A stretch of 32,890 bases of DNA from Corallococcus terminator (GTDB taxonomy: Bacteria > Myxococcota > Myxococcia > Myxococcales > Myxococcaceae), in NCBI RefSeq assembly GCF_003611635.1, contig NZ_RAVZ01000066.1, positions 1-32,890 on the forward strand. The letters are read 5' to 3'. Both the position numbers and the translations under genes were made by a program. The notes under the pieces are model-generated. The model was not told where the DNA came from, did no database searches, and saw nothing but the letters and a program-made list of their open reading frames with translations. The stretch's first letter is position 1. Each line of letters starts with the position of its first letter. Shown one piece after another: positions 30,715 to 32,890 of this stretch.

Positions 30715-32890
30715 TCAGCCCTCCTTCCGGGCCGCGTGCCGCAGCACGCACCCGGCCCATCCGAGCGCCTCGAACGGTGAGCGCTGGCTTGCCAGGTGCA
30801 TGAGGCCGCCCGTCCTTCCTTCCAGCACCGCGCGGCCCCGGTCCTGCTCCCGCGCCGTCCCCATCCGCCGCGCCTCGCGCTCCGTCGCGCGCACCGCGTC
30901 CCGCGCGGCCACCGCCCGGGACACGTCGTCCATCCGTCCCGCGACGCCGTCCAGCGACTCCAGGCGCACGTGCGACCGGCGCATCCCGTCTCCGCGGCGG
31001 GACTCCACCAGCGCATAGCCCTCCAGCGGCGCCAGCACCTCCGCGAGGCCGAAGGCCGTGAGGCTCACGGCCATGCGCCGCACCCGCACCGCCGCGGGAC
31101 GCTGCTCGCCGGATGTCGTCGTCCATGCGATGCGGCCGTCCGGCTCGACGCGCTCTTCGTACACGCTCACGCGCCCCAGGGCCTGCGGCAGCGTGCGCAC
31201 CACTGACTCCAGCGCGGACACGGACGCATCGCCCAGTCCTTCGATGAGCAGGGTCCGTGTGTCCGGACCGCGCTCGCGGCAGGCGAGCTGATGCGACAGC
31301 CACTCCACCTCGTCCCACAGGTCCACCACGCGAGGGCGGCAGCGACGCAGCCGCTCCTCTCGGGACACCGGCAGGGGCACGGAGGCATAGGACGGCCGGG
31401 CCCGGAGGCCCCCGCGACCGGGGTTGCGGCGCCAGTCGTACGCGCGCTCGACCTCCTTGGGCACCGCCTCTTCGGTCTCCAGGAAGTCGCGCTCCGCAAG
31501 CTCGGTCTCCCGGATGTCCACCGCCTCCGCGCGCAGGCGCTCCAGCCGCTCCACCAGCTCCAACGCCTCCGGGCCCACCTGGGGAGCGCCGAGCGCTTCC
31601 AGCCGTGCCGCCGTCTCCTCCAGCACGCGCGACACGTCCGCAAGCGTCCAGGCCGCCGGGTCCGGCTGCGGCGCCCAGGCCTTCTCACGCGACAGCAGCT
31701 CCACGCAGAGGCCCATGTCGTCGCCCCGGGGGAACAGCTCCACCCGGGCCAGGTCCTCGGCGCCGCGCTGCACCAGGTGGTGGGCCAGGGGCACCGTGAG
31801 GCGCCGCTCCAGCGCGCGCTTGAGGGGACGGGCGCCGTAGCGCGGGTCATAGGCCTGCTCCACGAGCAGGTCCAACAGCGCGGGCTCCACCTCCACCAGC
31901 ACGTTGCCCCGGCGGATGCCCCGGCGCGACAGCAGCGACTCCAGCGCGTGCTCCACCACCACGCGCAGCGCGGCGGGCGTCAGCGGGCGGAAGGGCACCA
32001 CGCGGTCCAACCGGTTGAAGAACTCCGGGCGGAAGAAGGCGCGCACCGAGGACAGGTAGTGCGCCTCCGCGCTCTCCGCCGTGCGGTGGAAGCCGGTGCG
32101 GGCCGCGGCCTCGCGCACGCCCAGGTTGGACGTCAGCACCACCACCGCCTGGCGCGCGTCCACCGTGCGGCCCGCGCCGTCCGTCAGCCGCCCTTCGCCC
32201 AGGAACTGGAGCAGGGCATCGAAGATGCGCGGGTGGGCCTTCTCCACCTCGTCGAAGAGCACCACGCAGAAGGGCTGGGTGCGCAGCGCGGTCGTCAACT
32301 CGCCGTCCGGCGCGCCCGGCATGCCCAGCAGCCGCGTGATGCTGGACGCGGACACGAACTCCGACATGTCGAAGCGCACCAGCCGCCCCTCGCTGCCGAA
32401 GAGCGTGCGCGCCAGGGCCTTGGCCGTCTCCGTCTTGCCCACGCCGGTGGGGCCCACGAAGAGGTAGGTGGCCAGCGGCTTGTCCGGCGGTTGCAGCGAG
32501 CGCTGGAGCGTGAGGATGGCATCCACCACCGCGGTCACCGCCTCCGGCTGGCCCGCCACCTGCGCGGCCAGCTCGCGCTCCAGCGTGTCGCGCGTCTTCG
32601 GCGGCTCGCTGCCCAGCACGAAGTCCGGCAGCCCCGTCTGCTCGCGCATGGCGGCGGTGACGTCCTCCTGCGTGAAGCGGCGCACGCCGTTCTCCTCGGT
32701 GCCGGACCGCGACACCACCCGGCGCAGCAACCGGACGGCCTTGCCCGGGAAGGCCTCGTGCGCGACGAAGCGCTGCTGGAGGTCGAGGAGCGTCTCCAGC
32801 GCCAGCGGGGACAGCCGCACCGCGCCTGCGTCGCTGGAGGCCTCCAGTTCGCGCAGCGTGCCCAGCAGCGCGGGCAGCGTGGCGCGCGCG
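30715..32890 (-). CDS. Clp/HSP100-like AAA+ ATPase, partial, with unusual C-terminal domain
   Basis: The 5' part lies outside the window: the frame is open through 32889, where it reads ...LPALLGTLRELEASSDAG before a GTG at 32820 that could be mistaken for a start. RLSPLALETLLDLQQRFVA at that point is the end of a Clp first module. With the GTG as residue 1, module 2 follows: Walker A GPTGVGKT (123-130), FDMSEF, Walker B VVLFDE (186-191), LTSNLG (229-234), FFRPEFFNRLDRVVPF and DPRYGARPLKRAL. After about residue 385 the protein continues for ~315 residues not found in ClpA/B/V: a helical stretch (ELVERLERLRAEAVDIRETE), the RDFLETEEAV region, then VDLWDEVEWLSHQLACRERG and a beta-rich end. That last part loosely recalls the PCRF domain of peptide-chain release factors (see findings). 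Role unknown. Confidence 0.88.
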   Translation of the reverse strand, partial: ARATLPALLGTLRELEASSDAGAVRLSPLALETLLDLQQRFVAHEAFPGKAVRLLRRVVSRSGTEENGVRRFTQEDVTAAMREQTGLPDFVLGSEPPKTRDTLERELAAQVAGQPEAVTAVVDAILTLQRSLQPPDKPLATYLFVGPTGVGKTETAKALARTLFGSEGRLVRFDMSEFVSASSITRLLGMPGAPDGELTTALRTQPFCVVLFDEVEKAHPRIFDALLQFLGEGRLTDGAGRTVDARQAVVVLTSNLGVREAAARTGFHRTAESAEAHYLSSVRAFFRPEFFNRLDRVVPFRPLTPAALRVVVEHALESLLSRRGIRRGNVLVEVEPALLDLLVEQAYDPRYGARPLKRALERRLTVPLAHHLVQRGAEDLARVELFPRGDDMGLCVELLSREKAWAPQPDPAAWTLADVSRVLEETAARLEALGAPQVGPEALELVERLERLRAEAVDIRETELAERDFLETEEAVPKEVERAYDWRRNPGRGGLRARPSYASVPLPVSREERLRRCRPRVVDLWDEVEWLSHQLACRERGPDTRTLLIEGLGDASVSALESVVRTLPQALGRVSVYEERVEPDGRIAWTTTSGEQRPAAVRVRRMAVSLTAFGLAEVLAPLEGYALVESRRGDGMRRSHVRLESLDGVAGRMDDVSRAVAARDAVRATEREARRMGTAREQDRGRAVLEGRTGGLMHLASQRSPFEALGWAGCVLRHAARKEG

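Noticed and set aside
28945-30780. Plus-strand frame of 611 codons antisense to the Clp-like genes
   Set aside because: Translation is low-complexity Gln/Arg/His-rich; the opposite strand encodes clear Walker A/B ATPases.
32721-32820. GTG at 32820 as the true start of the first Clp-like ATPase
   Set aside because: The frame stays open with Clp-like sequence (LPALLGTLRELEAS) to the window edge, so the gene is cut by the edge rather than starting there.
1-32890. tRNA, rRNA, CRISPR array, insertion sequence or prophage
   Set aside because: No cloverleaf-like tRNA ends, repeat-spacer units, transposase or integrase motifs were seen on either strand.

Overview
The window is high-G+C DNA (roughly 70% in most rows) with strong third-position GC bias. 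The gene set is typical of a large-genome predatory or social deltaproteobacterium of the Myxococcales (Corallococcus/Myxococcus-like): many secreted or lipoproteins, a giant HEAT-repeat protein, LysR-regulated enzyme modules, tandem I36 protease-inhibitor proteins and paralogous Clp-type ATPases. The taxonomic call is inferred from style and families, not from a marker gene. I see no rRNA, tRNA, CRISPR array, integrase or transposase.

Layout. 1-4580 (+): a DUF1801/SRPBCC fusion, a TPM-domain zinc-ribbon protein that may be translated from a leaderless mRNA, a secreted endonuclease/exonuclease/phosphatase-fold enzyme and a lipoprotein with PPC-like repeats. 4581-7154: a region of lower G+C holding a decayed gene end and a 620-residue protein of about 12 repeats that looks like a beta-propeller lectin. 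7566-10706 (-): an AHSA1-type SRPBCC protein, a secreted PQQ-type sugar dehydrogenase and an alpha/beta lipase. 10875-15831 (+): a serine beta-lactamase-like lipoprotein, a bile acid:sodium symporter homologue, then a compact three-gene unit of an Ala-rich membrane-active-looking protein, a trigger-factor-like chaperone without a recognisable ribosome-binding domain, and a small membrane protein.

15871-19957: a LysR regulator divergent from an acetolactate-synthase-like ThDP enzyme and an aldehyde dehydrogenase, with a perfect T-N11-A palindrome in the divergent promoter. 20084-24826: a 1580-residue HEAT-repeat protein. 24946-27344: a DUF3060 secreted protein, and a second LysR divergent from an aldo/keto reductase whose catalytic His is replaced. 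27397-28272 (-): two tandem I36 (SMPI-like) inhibitors. 28420-32890 (-): two translationally coupled double-Clp AAA+ ATPases; the upstream one is cut by the window edge.

The best candidates for something undescribed are the coupled Clp-ATPase pair (unusual N-terminal region, degenerate first ATPase site, and a C-terminal region that faintly resembles a peptide-chain release factor domain) and the Ala-rich protein/trigger-factor-like chaperone operon. Neither assignment could be tested by database search here.
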